Assembly (NCBI GenBank): GCA_003988855.1
Contig: QYAI01000007.1
Location: 248,001-312,000, forward strand
DNA: 64,000 nt
Reading direction: 5' to 3'
From: Arachnopeziza araneosa
Taxonomy: Eukaryota; Ascomycota; Leotiomycetes; Helotiales; Arachnopezizaceae
A program made the translations under genes and the position numbers. Of the stretch, positions 31,481-43,638 are shown piece after piece. Under the pieces are notes generated by a model, which saw only the letters and a program-made list of their open reading frames with translations, did no database searches and was not told the origin of the DNA. Every line of letters begins with the position of its first letter. Within the stretch, counting starts at the first letter, position 1.

Positions 31481-34400
31481 ATGAACTCGTCCTTATCGAT
31501 GTCCATCGGCGCACAATCGGCATGGCTCCCGCAGCCTTCTACCTCGCATCTTACCAGCAAAGCTTTCCTCAGCAGAGAGAATTATGATACTCCTGCGCGC
31601 TCAAATAGCCCAAGTGCAAAAATGGCTGAACCGGTCACCGTACAATATGATGGAGACAATGCGGAGGAAGAACAGCAGAGGCTGTTTTTCAGGGACCTCT
31701 TTCTGCGTACCGAGAAGAAGATACCTATACTATTTGGGGGGAGAGGAGAGGTTGACGAACAAGATGGCCCTGAGAATCCTGTCGCGGCTGATCAATTGAT
31801 GGATGAGGAGGACAATAGCGCCGAGCAGATTAAAGAGCAAGCACCTAAAAAATCTGCCAGGACTATTGATGAAGACAATTATGACGACGATGAGGATGAT
31901 GAAGATGCTGATGTGCCTGCCTCGCCGCTCAAGCATAAGAGCGCGAATGCGCTGTTGTCGCCGTCAAAGTCTGGTAGTTCACCAGTGTCCTCGGACCTTT
32001 CTCCTATAAAGCAAATCGAACAACATAAAGACGATGCGGCGCAACAACTCCCAAAGTCCTCCGAAGATGCGCGCAAGCAATTAGAAGAGGCAAAACGCGC
32101 AACAGAAGAAGCGGCGAAGCGCAGCTTCCATACTCTCTTTTATACCTTAGAAAATGACCGAGTTGCCATGTTGGAGCAGCAGAAGCTAGAAGAGTCCGAG
32201 AAACAAATCGATGCAGAGATGGATCATGCCGGGAATGCCAGCAACAATACCGTCAATGGAGAACATCATGGCTCCCTTAGTAGTGCCAACTTGGGCGCGT
32301 CGAGTTTGACGCTCAAACATCTTATTGCCCGAATCGATCTCAAGCGCGACCAAGTTAGAGCATCAGATGCTGAACTAAGGTCGCTAATGAACGAGGTTAG
32401 GAAGAATAGAAGTAAATGGGCTAGCGAAGAGAATGTAGGACAAGAAGAGTTATATGAAGCTGCGGACAAAGTGCTGAGCGAGTTGAAAGCAATGACAGAG
32501 TATTCTGCTCCATTCTTAACTAGAGTCAACAAGCGAGATGCTCCAGACTACTACAACAGTAAGTAATAAATTCGCCCCTCCAAACCGGGTCTAACATGTA
32601 ACAGTTATTAAACAACCTATGGATCTTGGGACCATGACAAAGAAACTGAAAACTTTAACATACAAGTCGAAAGTAGAATTCGTAGCTGATTTGGATCTCA
32701 TCTGGAGCAATTGTCTCAAGTATAATGCCGATGTTCAGCATCCGTTAAGGCGAAATGCAAACTCGATGCGAAAGGAAGCAGAGAAATTAGTCCCTCTCAT
32801 TCCGGATCTGGTTATTCGTCCTAGAGCAGAGGTTGAAGCCGAAGAACGGCGAAAACAAAACGGGGGTGATGATGACGGCGCTGATGACAGCGATGATGAA
32901 CCGATTATGTCCTCCCGAGGCCGTAAAGCTGGAGCAAAAGGCTCGAAAGCCAGAAAAGCCACTCATGATCGAGATGAGAGCACTCCTGGAATCGATCAAA
33001 AGCCAACTCTTCAACTGAATGGTCTCCTGGGAAATCTTGGACATGAGGGCTCGGACGCTGGTATGGATGGAAGCCAAAATGGGTTCGCCACACCGCCAAT
33101 AGGATCCATCACACCTAGCGGCTTGGGTGGAATACCAGGACACGGAAGTCAAGCTGATGCCATGGATATTGAGGGGCCTTCTTTGAATGGAATTTCATTA
33201 GGCCAAGCGCTTGGTGTTGCGGCAGACGACCTTCAAGAAGATGAAGAGTACAAAATCTGGAAGCAGGTGACTAAGAAAGACAGAGCACTCGTAGCCAAAG
33301 AACGTAATCGTCTTTTTCGTGGAGATCGACTCAATCCAGATGAGCCTGCACTTCTCCGCAACAAAGCTGGAATGAGACGGTGGTTACGACAACAAAAACA
33401 AGCTCAAGAGACTCCGCAGTCAGATTCTTCCGCGAAAGGCAAGGATGCTATCCAAGGCGTTGAAACTTTAGCGGAAGGAATGGAGGGTGAGGAAGAGCGC
33501 GTCCTACCTGACTATTATGATTCCTTGTCTGCCATTCCAGATATTCCTTATAAACTTCAATGGGTGGAAGACCCGGAGGGACAACTTATTGATCGCCAAG
33601 AAGAGTTTTTGCGTATGGTACCTAGTGGTTTATTCACTGCCCCCAAAAGTATTTTGACTACCAAGGTTGAGGCAAATATGAGACAGATGCAAGAGACGAG
33701 GAAACTCTGCTCCAAAATCGGGGTCATCAAGCAAATGCAGCTACAAGCACAGGTTCGTCTCTGTTTAATGTGCTTAGAAGCCATGACTAATTGATATGGC
33801 AGATGTACAACAATCAGTTTCCCAAGTATGAGCCGGAACCCTTCATTGAATCTGACATTGAACCTCATGTAACTTATGATGATGGCCCAATCATGGCAAC
33901 GTGGGTTTGTAAAGCTGCGTTGCAAAGATCTGTTGCCAAACTTTGCTATCATGCTGGTTTTGAGGAACTTCAGCCAAGCGCGTTGGATGTGATCACAGAC
34001 ATAGCTGGAGATTTTTTCACCAAGCTTGTTCAGACCTTCAGTGTTTATCGTGATGCACCTAAAGTGCCTGCCAACGGAGCTTATGCCGAAACAGGAGCAA
34101 GATTTCAAGAAAGGTTCACGAATGAAGAGGTTGTTCTTCATACTCTTGGAGAGAACGGTCTGGATATCGAGGCTTTAGAAAGTTATGTCAGAGACGACGT
34201 GGAGCGCCTCGGTACTAAGCTTGGGGTTATGCATGATCGCATGAAAGCACATCTTTCTGATCTCTTGCGTCCTGCTCTTACTGATGCTGGAGCTGATGGG
34301 TCTGGAGCTTTCAACGATGGCAGTGAACAATTTGTCGGAGGCGATTTTGCTGAAGAACTTGGCGAAGATTTCTTTGGCTTCAAAGCCCTTGGCCTCGACT

Positions 34401-34975
34401 CAGAATTCGGCATGTCAAGTCTCTCGGTACCATTGCATCTCTTACATACCAGGCTCTACAATAATCAACCAAGCCAGGTCGTTCAAGGCCCTTCTACTGA
34501 CATCTTCCCGCCTTTGCCAGCACTGGAGCCACTTACCAAAGAAACCGTTCAAGATCAGATAGGGCTAGTAAGGAATTTCTTTTTGGCCAAGTTACACGCA
34601 AATGACGACGAGCCTCTATTGGAAGATGAAGAATTACCACCTAAACAACGGCCTTCACGTCCACGCCTTGGCCCAACAGGCAAGATCACCAGTCCTCGAA
34701 AACGCCCACTCAAAGAACAATCTGGTAACTCGAAAAAGAAGAAGAAGCTAGACAACGGTACCGCGATGGATCCTGTCACAGGTGCAAAATCTGGTATCAA
34801 TGGCAGTCCTGAGAAAGCCATCGCGTTAACAGCGTCTGCTAAGAAGCTTAAATTTGGTCTAGCTAATAGTGGCTCGTCAATGGAACGTGTGGAGAGTAGT
34901 CAAGGCAATCAAAGCCAGACTGAAAAGGATGATGGAAGTGCTGCGATGATGAGTCCCGAAAGCATCGAGAGATAA
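31481..34975 (+). CDS. SPT7: SAGA complex subunit Spt7 (bromodomain protein)
   Basis: Exons 31481-32558, 32605-33752 and 33803-34975 give 1132 residues. The bromodomain lies at about residues 280-430 with APDYYNIIKQPMDLGTM and WSNCLKYNA; the first intron falls inside it. A charged linker follows, then an Spt7-specific part (EEYKIWKQVTKKDRALVAKE, LPDYYDSLSAIPDIPY). A C-terminal histone-fold segment, QRSVAKLCYHAGFEELQPSA and beyond, pairs with Taf10 in yeast. A Lys-rich tail (NSKKKKKLDNG) suggests nuclear import. Spt7 is the scaffold of the SAGA histone acetyltransferase core. The start MNSSLSMSIG is the first ATG in frame; MAEPVTVQ at 31622 is an alternative. Confidence 0.93.
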
Positions 34976-36046
34976 TGGAAAGTACATATTTTGCGCCTGG
35001 CTTATTGAGCCATATCACTCGCTTCTCTGTGGTTATGAAAGCTCACACTCGTTATTATGTCGAATGATTTATGCGCCAAAAGTACATATGGGAAGGCGGG
35101 GGAGATGCAAGGGCGGATATAATTTGTGGTGTATTTTACTGGAGACCGTTACTTTCATTGGCGTTTGGAGCAGATTTCACTGGCCTACACTATTCGATTA
35201 AACCTATATCTTGAGGCTCTTTTACCTGCATCGAGGCTGGGATGGAGTGGCTTACTTGCATGGATGGTTGGGTAAAGGGCACAACGGTTCTGGATTTGAG
35301 GGCCTTGCCATGCATTTTCTGTATTCTATATTGTGCGAGAGATCAATGCAAGAGAATCTTCGAGGTTTCTTTACATGTGGATGTTGCTTCCATAACAAAC
35401 GGATACCATATTGAGAACTTCCAGAAATGATGATGGTCTACCCTGAGCAATCGCTTGAACATTGATATCTCTCGATATGGTATCGCTGTTATGATCTAAT
35501 ACCAATGGTCTAACTTCACCGTGTAAGAGGTACAGTGAAGAGCTGCATCCAGAATAAGAAAACACGAAGCATGCAAGACTGGTGTATTGTGGAGATGTAA
35601 GTTATCGTCTATATAATCAAAGTTGCCCCAAAACAACTCCATACAACGTTACATTAATACTAAAGAGTGATGGAACGAAAGTATATTTGATGAAGCTAAA
35701 GAACAATGAAAACGCTTGCTGAATCTATCGAAACACCTTGCCTGATCGTATCTCATACTAATTTCAGCTTTAAATGCTGCCAATGCACAACTTCAAATTA
35801 CCTACTGGATACGTTTCTGAACAGACAAAAGCCCGTTGTGGCATTCATACTAAGAATCTCCATAGTTGGCTTTGCAAGCATGGTCTCTTTTCATCGAGTT
35901 ATCAATTCTCACCACAAAACCCCACCACTCAAGCCAGTTTAAATTAGTTTAGCTTTGAAATTTGCATTCCATGCACTGATTCCTCAATGCTATTACAAAG
36001 CTACGTGTGTACCTATTGGTTTTCTGTTCCACAATTCTTTGCCAAA
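34976..36046. other. convergent 3' region, no gene seen
   Basis: About 1.1 kb between the stop of SPT7 (+) and of the peroxiredoxin (-). Several open frames of 60-80 codons lack protein-like composition. Confidence 0.5.
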
Positions 36047-36745
36047 TCATCCTAGTACCTTTTCTGCAGCAGAGACTACAAGGACAATTAGTCTTCAAGT
36101 AATTCATGTTTGAGGCACTCACCATTAAGACCAGTGTTGTCTGGCTCAACATGTAAAGCTTTGACTTTACCATTTTCGATCTCTAAGGCATAACGCTTGC
36201 TTCGTGGGCCACCAAAGATAGCCGTTCCATCAAATGCTAGGTCCAGAGCTTCAGTGAACTTTGCCGTTGGATCGCCGAGAAATCGAATTCCGGATTGGCC
36301 AGAAGGATCGAGAGACTCAGCCCAGGCTTTGGTCCTAAGTCAAGTTTAGCTACTCAGCATGTGATTTAAAGCGACGCAGGCTTACACGAATGGGTCATTG
36401 ACCGCAACCACGAAGACGTCACCAGCGCTCTTCAGATTCTTGTGCTTGATGTAGCCGGGAATATGTGAGTTTGAGCATGATGGGCCTAAGCTTTGTCAGT
36501 GATGATTCAGACGGCGACTTCAGACGGAGCTCACTAAAAGCTGCTGGAACGCCAATGATGAGAGCCTTGCTGCCTTTAATGGCTTCAGCCAGGTTCACCT
36601 TGTTGCCTGGACTGTTCTCAACCAGAGCTTCAAGGCTTGGCAGCTTCTCGCCAACTTTAATGAAGGAGACTGCGGAACTGTGGAAGGATCGTGATGGACG
36701 AGAGGTAGCGAAGGCCAATCGACGTAGCATAGCTGTAGATGCCAT
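36047..36745 (-). CDS. mitochondrial 1-Cys peroxiredoxin (Prx5/AHP1 type)
   Basis: Exons 36535-36745, 36386-36485, 36123-36334 and 36047-36075 give 183 residues. The first about 25 residues (MASTAMLRRLAFATSRPSRS) form a mitochondrial presequence. The peroxidatic centre is AAFSPSCSNSHIPGY, restored by the first intron. Later conserved parts are VNDPFVTKAWAESL, SGIRFLGDPTAKFTEALDL and RYALEIENGKV. The only cysteine in the predicted protein is the peroxidatic one, so it should work as a 1-Cys enzyme using an external reductant. Such enzymes reduce H2O2 and alkyl hydroperoxides. The 29-base last exon (SAAEKVLG) is in phase. It diverges from ARI1. Confidence 0.93.
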
Positions 36746-37545
36746 TTCAATGATTTATGATTTGCAATGTCTGGGGAGGTGTAACCTCGGAAAGGAAGGG
36801 AGGTAATTGCCTGAGGACTCGCTTCCAGGTTTTTTCGAGACGAACTTCTATTTAAGTTGAGTATTTGGTAACATTGCTGTTTAGAATAAAAAAGTACCGG
36901 ATCTGACCATTGCAGTACTGGTACATGGAGAAGGCTCGTAGGCTCATTCTTCTGGAACGACAGATGGCCACACTGCCTTTGGGTGCACGACTTGAATTCA
37001 CGTGATGCACTATCAAAGAAGAAAAGGTTTCATGCTCTCTTCTAGACCTTGACCGACGACTAGATGCTATTTGTCCTGGGCGGTCTCCCTCCCTATATCT
37101 AAGCAAGAGCGTAATAGATATGTAATTTTCTGATTACACATCTCATCTGATATGGGAATGGTGTAGCTCCCGGCTACCGTAGTCAGCGCGGGCGTGTGGG
37201 CGGACCTACACCACAACAGGTCCCATTTAGGAGGCAACAACCTTTGACTCAATCAATCACTACTACTCGTTCACCAGTGCCCATTTCCTGGTTCAACTGG
37301 TCCCCTTGCCAAACTCCACGAGTCACGTTTACAGAGACAGGTCACCATAAGGACGTTGCCCTATCCTTTAACGCCTCGTGCCTCCTTACTCATTCACACG
37401 CCCCTCCTGACCCTGACCATCCCCAAACGACAACATTTCTTCCCAACCGAAGAAGAGGAAGGCGGCTGAGGCGATAAAATCCTCTAAACCCGCAAAAAGG
37501 ATTGCCTCAGCAGCTACAGAATCGTCTCCTCCAACACCACTAACC
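36746..37545. promoter_or_regulatory. divergent promoter region, peroxiredoxin and ARI1
   Basis: 800 bases between two divergent starts. The DNA near 37240-37460 is C-rich, as expected of a leader for the ubiquitin ligase. No additional gene is supported. Confidence 0.45.
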
Positions 37546-39318
37546 ATGGACTCTGAGGATGACTTCATGTCTGGCATGTCCAGTGACGAAGATGATGTCC
37601 TTCAGGATGAGAGTGATAATGAGGATGGGTCGGCAGATGGTACGCTACTAACTTGTCTCGATCTATGCACTTGAATCTTCTTGATTAGCCACTAACTTCT
37701 CTCTGTAGATTTTGGCTTCGATGAACCCGAACCCGATCTAGGATACTCGAACAAGGATCAAGTTCAGAAGAAGAAGAGATCGTTCGATACCACTTTCAAG
37801 GTCTACCAGCCAGCAGATGTACAGGCCCAGCAAGACGATCTCATCGATGAAGTCAACATGATCTTAAACATCAAGAAGGAAGAAGCAGCCATATTACTAA
37901 GACATTTTCGATGGAACAAAGAGCGTTTAATCGAGGACTATATGGATCGACCCAGGAAAGTTTTGGAGGATGCAGGTTTGGGAGAAAGCAGCTTTGGACC
38001 TCCTAAGTTAGAGGTTATTTCTGGATTTATGTGCGACATTTGCTGCGAGGATGAGGCTGGACTCTTGTCATTCGCTATGAAATGTGGCCACAGGTACTGT
38101 GTCAACTGCTACAGGCAATACCTAAACCAAAAGATCAAGGAAGAAGGTGAAGCGGCACGTATTCAGTGCCCGCAAGATGGATGCAAACGAATCATGGACG
38201 CAAAATCATTAGATCTCCTCGTCACATCCGATCTTCAGACTCGATACCACGAACTACTTACCCGAACTTATGTTGAAGACAAGGAACAGCTTAAGTGGTG
38301 TCCTGCGCCAGATTGTGTGAATGCTATCGAGTGTGGAATCAAGAAGAAGGACTTGGATAAAGTGGTACCAACGGTTGCCTGTGATTGTAAGCATCGATTC
38401 TGTTTTGGATGTGGGTTGGCAGATCACCAACCAGCTCCCTGTGAGTTGGTCAAGAAATGGCTCAAGAAATGTGCGGACGACTCAGAAACAGCGAATTGGA
38501 TTTCGGCAAATACCAAAGAGTGTCCTAAGTGCAATTCTACCATCGAGAAGAACGGTGGCTGCAATCATATGACTTGTCGTAAATGCAAGCACGAGTTCTG
38601 TTGGATGTGCATGGGTCTATGGTCTGAACACGGTACGAGCTGGTACAACTGCAACAGGTTCGAGGAAAAGAGTGGCTCAGAAGCTCGCGATGCCCAAGCA
38701 AAGTCCAGAGTTTCTCTCGAAAGATATCTTCACTACTATAACCGTTACGCCAATCACGAACAGTCGGCAAAACTCGACAAAGACATTTTCTCAAAGACCG
38801 AGAAGAAAATGATTCAGCTCCAATCTGCCTCGGGAATGTCGTGGATCGAGGTTCAATACTTGAATACAGCGTCTCACGCCCTTCAAACTTGCCGGCAGAC
38901 TTTGAAGTGGACTTATGCTTTTGCGTTTTATCTCGCTCGTAACAACCTCACCGAAATGTTCGAGGACAATCAGAAGGATTTAGAAATGGCAGTCGAGGCT
39001 CTGTCCGAAATGTTCGAGAAGCCCATCCAAGAACTTTCAGACCCGAAGCTGAAGGTTGAAATCATGGACAAGACTTCCTATTGCAACAAGCGACGAGTTA
39101 TTCTGCTTGCAGACACAGCAGATAATCTTGCAAATGGTGTGTGGTCCTGGTCTATCAAATTCTGATCTCCTTTTGATCTTTACATGATGTTCCTTGCTTG
39201 CACACCCTTGCAAAATGATTTGACAATTACTGATCGTCTTCAATTCGCAGGAGAATGGGATTTCAACACTGATCTCTTCCCAGACAGCGGTCGTCCATCT
39301 CTAGCCGCTTCAAACTGA
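37546..39318 (+). CDS. RBR-type E3 ubiquitin ligase, Ariadne family
   Basis: Exons 37546-37639, 37709-39136 and 39251-39318 give 529 residues. The N-terminus is acidic (MDSEDDFMSGMSSDEDD), then a UBA-like region (ILNIKKEEAAILLRHFRWNK). The RING1-IBR-RING2 unit follows: CDICCEDEAGLLSFAMKCGH, then CPQDGC; the IBR from CPAPDC to FCFGCG; and RING2 from CPKCNSTIEKNGGCNHMTC to EFCWMC. The cysteine in NGGCNHM is the expected catalytic thioester residue. The C-terminal third is the autoinhibitory Ariadne domain (LERYLHYYNRYANHE). Animal HHARI and yeast Hel1 are relatives, and HHARI works with neddylated cullins. The last short exon ends RPSLAASN. Confidence 0.94.
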
Positions 39319-40006
39319 GCCCACATTTCTTGGCATGAAGCGCAGTTTTTCAATTGTTTAGAGTTGTTTCCCGGGTACTCCAAGCATATGTTAGATTACA
39401 TCTCTCATTTCCCATGCATTTCCTGGCGTTTGATTGCTCTTCTCTCTTGCTCTCCTAAGATGGTTTCTTCTGACTCTCTTAGTCTGGTGGATGATTATGA
39501 CACAGCATCATTTGACAGAGGCGCATCATCTCATTTATAATCCTCTTACTGGCGTACATCTGCTGGGAGGGGCATGGCAACGAGCGACGTGACGCGATAT
39601 GAATAGTGTTTTGAGATTGTGGTGGGAGGGATGGACTGGATGCTATCGACCCTTCATTAGGGACGATGAAGAATAAATTCTGTAATTATCAATTTGCTGT
39701 GTTGGTTACATTTGAGCACCGTTCAGTGAGAATAAATGGGCATTTGAAGGATGGATTCTTCATTCCAATAAGGCATCTTATGTCTATCTCAACACCACAT
39801 TCTTGTCCCGCCCGTTGTGTGCAAGAGTTGCTTTCCCAATGTGCGTCAACATTAGTAGCAAAAGAAAACTCCCAGGCCAGGGAAACTCCGTTGTTGATAC
39901 AAGATCTTTTAAACAATACTCCATACAGCTCCATAATCTGTCCCATCCTCAAACTCCTAATAACAGACTAATGGTAAACACAAAGACTAGCACTGTCTAT
40001 TCCTCA
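39319..40006. other. convergent 3' region
   Basis: 3' ends of ARI1 (+) and EXO1 (-). No gene seen. Confidence 0.5.
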
Positions 40007-42342
40007 TCACCTAGGTCCTGGATATATAAAGGCGCCAATATTAATTCGAGGGCCGGGTGATAATGCCTCGTCTTCTCCCTCGCTGTCACGAATGATAAGG
40101 TCTTCGCTGCCAACGCCCAAATTCAGCGCGATATTCTCGTTCTCATCTGGCATCGGTAGGGGAACAGATGCTGGCTCGATTGTCTGTCGCTTAAATTCTT
40201 TCGCCACCTCAGGAAATGGGACGCTTGTCCTGCTCAACCTGGAAACACGGCGTGGGTTCCTTCCCACCGGAAAAGTTGGTGTCTCGGGAGGAGTTATAGG
40301 AAGTCGAGATCGGTTAACTGCAGAAGCAGCGAGCCGTTGGAGGGGAGTAAGACTAGCTTTCCCTAACTGGGCCTTCGGTGCCGCGGCCTTGTTGTTTACA
40401 GCTAGAGGAATCTTAGATGGTCTTGCTGACATTGATGACGGTGGTGTTGAGATTCCTGGCGAAGTAAAACTAAACTTGGGTGTTGCCATTGGGTCGAAAT
40501 TGAAACGTGACTTCAAGTCCAAAGTAATAGCATTCGACGGACTCTTGTTTGCGGGGGTTGGTGGTTGCTCTGGGGAGCTACTCGTGGATGGACACTCTAT
40601 CAGACTAGGAATCGAATTTTGCGAATCAGGAAGATTAGCTTCTAGTGCTTTGGATTGTTTTATATCGCTTGTATTCTGGTTATCCGAGAAGACTTCGACC
40701 TTTGTGCTGGAAGTCAAGGCAAATCCTTCTGCATCGGGAAGACTAAGCATAGCTTCTTCGATTGAGTCGTCGGAAAAGATGTTAATATCTTGTTCCTTGG
40801 ATCTCCTACCCCTTCGTTGTTTTCCAATACTTGGACTTGGATCAGCTCCCTTTGGCAGAAAGAAGCGGCTCGAACCAAGCTCGACTGTTTTGCTAGGAGA
40901 AACAATGGTGTCAAAGTCTCCACAAAGTCTCGCACGTTTTGGTGGACGAGTTTCAGACAAAGTTTCAGCTCGTAGAGTTCGTCCTCGTAGAAGAGGTTCT
41001 ACTCGAGATGGCTCTTCAGGTTCTGTAGCAGGCCGATGAAGGTACGGACGAGGTAGAGGTGCAGTATTGCTAAGCCAAGGACCGGTATTTCTTAGAAGAG
41101 CTTCCTGCTGACTTGGTGACGGAGTGAAACAGTTGATATCAAGCTCAGCGAGTGGGGTACGTTTCGGTTTAAAGAATTCTTCGATTGGCACGCCCTTCTT
41201 CGGGTCATCTGATCCATCTCTCTGATGCTTGAAACGAGATGCAGCCCAAGGTGTAGATTGCGTACAGGCAGGATTTCTAGTCTGAGTAACAATGGGTAAT
41301 TTTGTCATAGGATTCAAGTCTCCTCTAGCCACACCTTGCGCAATTTTTGGTTCGACTAATGCTCCAATATATGTCATGTTAGCCAAGTCAAGTTGTTGCT
41401 GGGGTTCTGTATGTAGAACCAGGGAAAGACTTTTAGGGCAGAAGACCCTTTGATGTAAAAACGTCCATTCTGCTTGTTGGAATGCCTCAAGATATCCTTT
41501 CGGAACGTTGAATTTTCCATCAAACCGCAACATTCTAACGACCTTTTCGATTGTTTTGTGTTTGCGAACCATTCGATAAGCCGTTTTCAATCCCATGTTG
41601 TTGATACTTGCTAAATAGTCACATCCACTAAGAATAGCCATTTGTCGGAATTCGATGTCTGACCAGCCTGCAAGATTGATTTCCTTACAAGCACAGAAAT
41701 CCGACTTGTTGATCTCGATACAATTTCCGTACTGGTCCAATTTGGTCAAGAGGCATTTCGCTCCGAAAACTAATAGATCCGAATCCTCTGATATGATCCC
41801 ATCAATGACTCCAGTCCTCTCCAAGTACACCATCTGAGCGTCGGCTTCGTATGGAGCTACGATGTATTGCACTCCCGCTCTTCTCAGTTCATCAATCAGT
41901 TGACGAGCCATTTCCGGGCTCACGTCGACAGCTTTCTGAAATTCAAGATAGGCCAGCGAAGCCTTGCCAGCGTTCAGAAGTTCAAACCCCCTTTTCCGAC
42001 TCTCCTCTCGTCTCTTCGATCGATCTGTTTCTGTTGCTGCTTTGCTGGGAAGGTAATCTCCGTCGAACACGAGGAAAGGTGTTACTCCAAAGTGTTGTAG
42101 CATTCGTACACGGTGCATGGCAAAATCGACAAATCTATAAAGGTAAGAGGGATGAATTCGAGGAGGGAGTGAATGCCCAACTTTCTAGTTGGCTTCCCCA
42201 TGGCCAGGTCCATGGCACAAGCCACGGTTCCACGATGTAGCCATCCATATGCATCGACTCCGAGAGTTTTGCCTTCAAACTTTTTGAGGTTGCAAGATTT
42301 GTGAATAGACTTTAGCAGTGGGAGAAGGCCATTGATACCCAT
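40007..42342 (-). CDS. EXO1: 5'-3' exonuclease 1 (XPG/Rad2 family)
   Basis: Exons 42182-42342 and 40007-42134 give 762 residues starting MGINGLLPLLKSIHKSC. The 47-base intron joins GKPTRK to FVDFAMHRVRML, the usual sequence. Metal-binding acids are visible: Asp30 in GVDAYGW, the FDGD motif, YEADAQMVYL, SEDSDLLVFG and the GCDYL segment with a helix-hairpin-helix (SINNMGLKTAYRMVRKH). The C-terminal half is disordered and variable, as usual for EXO1, where it binds mismatch-repair proteins. It acts in DNA-end resection and mismatch repair in the nucleus. The donor of the intron (GTTGGG) is weak but the junction is unambiguous. Only 251 bases separate it from the divergent TMA16. Confidence 0.95.
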
Positions 42343-42593
42343 TTCGAATATCAAGCCAGGACCGGGAAGCACAAGCAAATTTCATAGGGGAAAAATATAG
42401 GATGGTACAGTATGGAGATAGGAATCTCCGTCTGGTGGGCATTTCAACGGGACGCGAAGACGCGCTGTTCCAACCGAGCAACGGCAACCAACGCGACCGT
42501 TCTTTTCCCTAGCAACCGATAACGATAAGGATGGAGGGAAAAAGTTCCCCACACTGCCATCAGTTGTAAATCCGACAACGCTTTATCACCATC

Positions 42594-43286
42594 ATGCCGA
42601 AGTCTCTAGAGAAAACACGCAAGAAGATAGCCAAAAAGAAGGGCAACATCACCGCTCTCCATGAAAACTCGCGCGACTCACAGAGATTAAGAAGGGCGCA
42701 GATGAGAGATGATAAATTGGAACATGTGGCTAAAGCAAGAAGAAAATTTGATCAACCTTTATGTCAGTGGGTGCAAGCCTACGAAGTCGGTGAGAATGCT
42801 AACTGTTCGATAGTGGAGCGTGCGGCATACTTCCAGGAGGCAATTCGGACTAACGACAGCAAATCTCTTGACCAAGATACCATTCAAGGGCTGATCAAAA
42901 CGTAAGCGCTTTTTTCTTGCGAGAACATAAAGGAAGCTGATTGCATATACCAGATTCGTTGGCCAGCATGACGAAGAATTGGATACATTGAAGAAAGAGA
43001 GACGTCCTGGACGACCTGCAAGTACACGAGAAGATCTGCTTCGAATAAAAATTGCTGCAGATGAGAAGGAATTTGAAAACGGCTTCTGTATGTCCGCTCA
43101 AATCATGTGTACAGCGTTACCCACTAACAGACACTCGATCTACCCGATTTGACTGATGACACCAACGTTGTTCTTCTTGATAGATGGGAAGGCTCATGGT
43201 CATATCTTTCTACTCTAAAGTGGGTTCGAATATCCAGCAAAGGGGCGATACAGCTTTCTAGATTTCCACCAAAAGGTCAATCATGA
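42594..43286 (+). CDS. TMA16: translation machinery-associated protein 16 (apparent frameshift)
   Basis: Exon 1 (42594-42901) begins MPKSLEKTRKKIAKKKG and contains ALHENSRDSQRLRRAQMRDD, typical of Tma16. Exon 2 (42954-43087) gives FVGQHDEELDTLKKERRPGR and ends EKEFENGF. The remaining conserved part, LPDLTDDTNVVLLDRWEGSW to the end FPPKGQS (stop 43284-43286), is present. The only plausible intron (43088-43130, GTATGT...AACAG) joins it one base out of frame. Removing one base near 43133 would restore it. This is either a sequence error, a real frameshift mutation or unusual splicing. Tma16 associates with pre-60S particles. Identity is sure; the intactness of the C-terminus is not. Confidence 0.8.
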
Positions 43287-43638
43287 AATGAATGTTAGAA
43301 GATTCTTGTCGGGGCGCTGCATGGCGTTGGGGAGTGAAAGTCCTAGTTTAGTAGTCCACAGCGTGACGAATTTATACATGAAAAAACGTATATTCTAATC
43401 AGACTTATCAAATCAAAGAAAGTAACCAGCCAGATAGTCATATTATATCCAAAAGTAATTTTCATTTAGTCTGATCAATCGAACGAGGATGCACGAAAAG
43501 TTACAGCCTTGCGCTAGCTAGCCTCTTAGCCTTGTACTAATTAAAAAGTCTCGCGAGTGAGCGCTCGAAAATAAACCGCAACAAACCTCCTTTTCATCCA
43601 CTCACCATCCTCTGCTTCCCAAACCGAATTTTTCCACC
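43287..43638. other. intergenic region between TMA16 and MAM33
   Basis: About 350 AT-rich bases: the TMA16 3' end and the MAM33 promoter. Nothing else is seen. Confidence 0.5.

Noticed and set aside
40092..41039. Long plus-strand frame of 315 codons
   Set aside because: It is antisense to the EXO1 C-terminal coding region, whose identity is certain.
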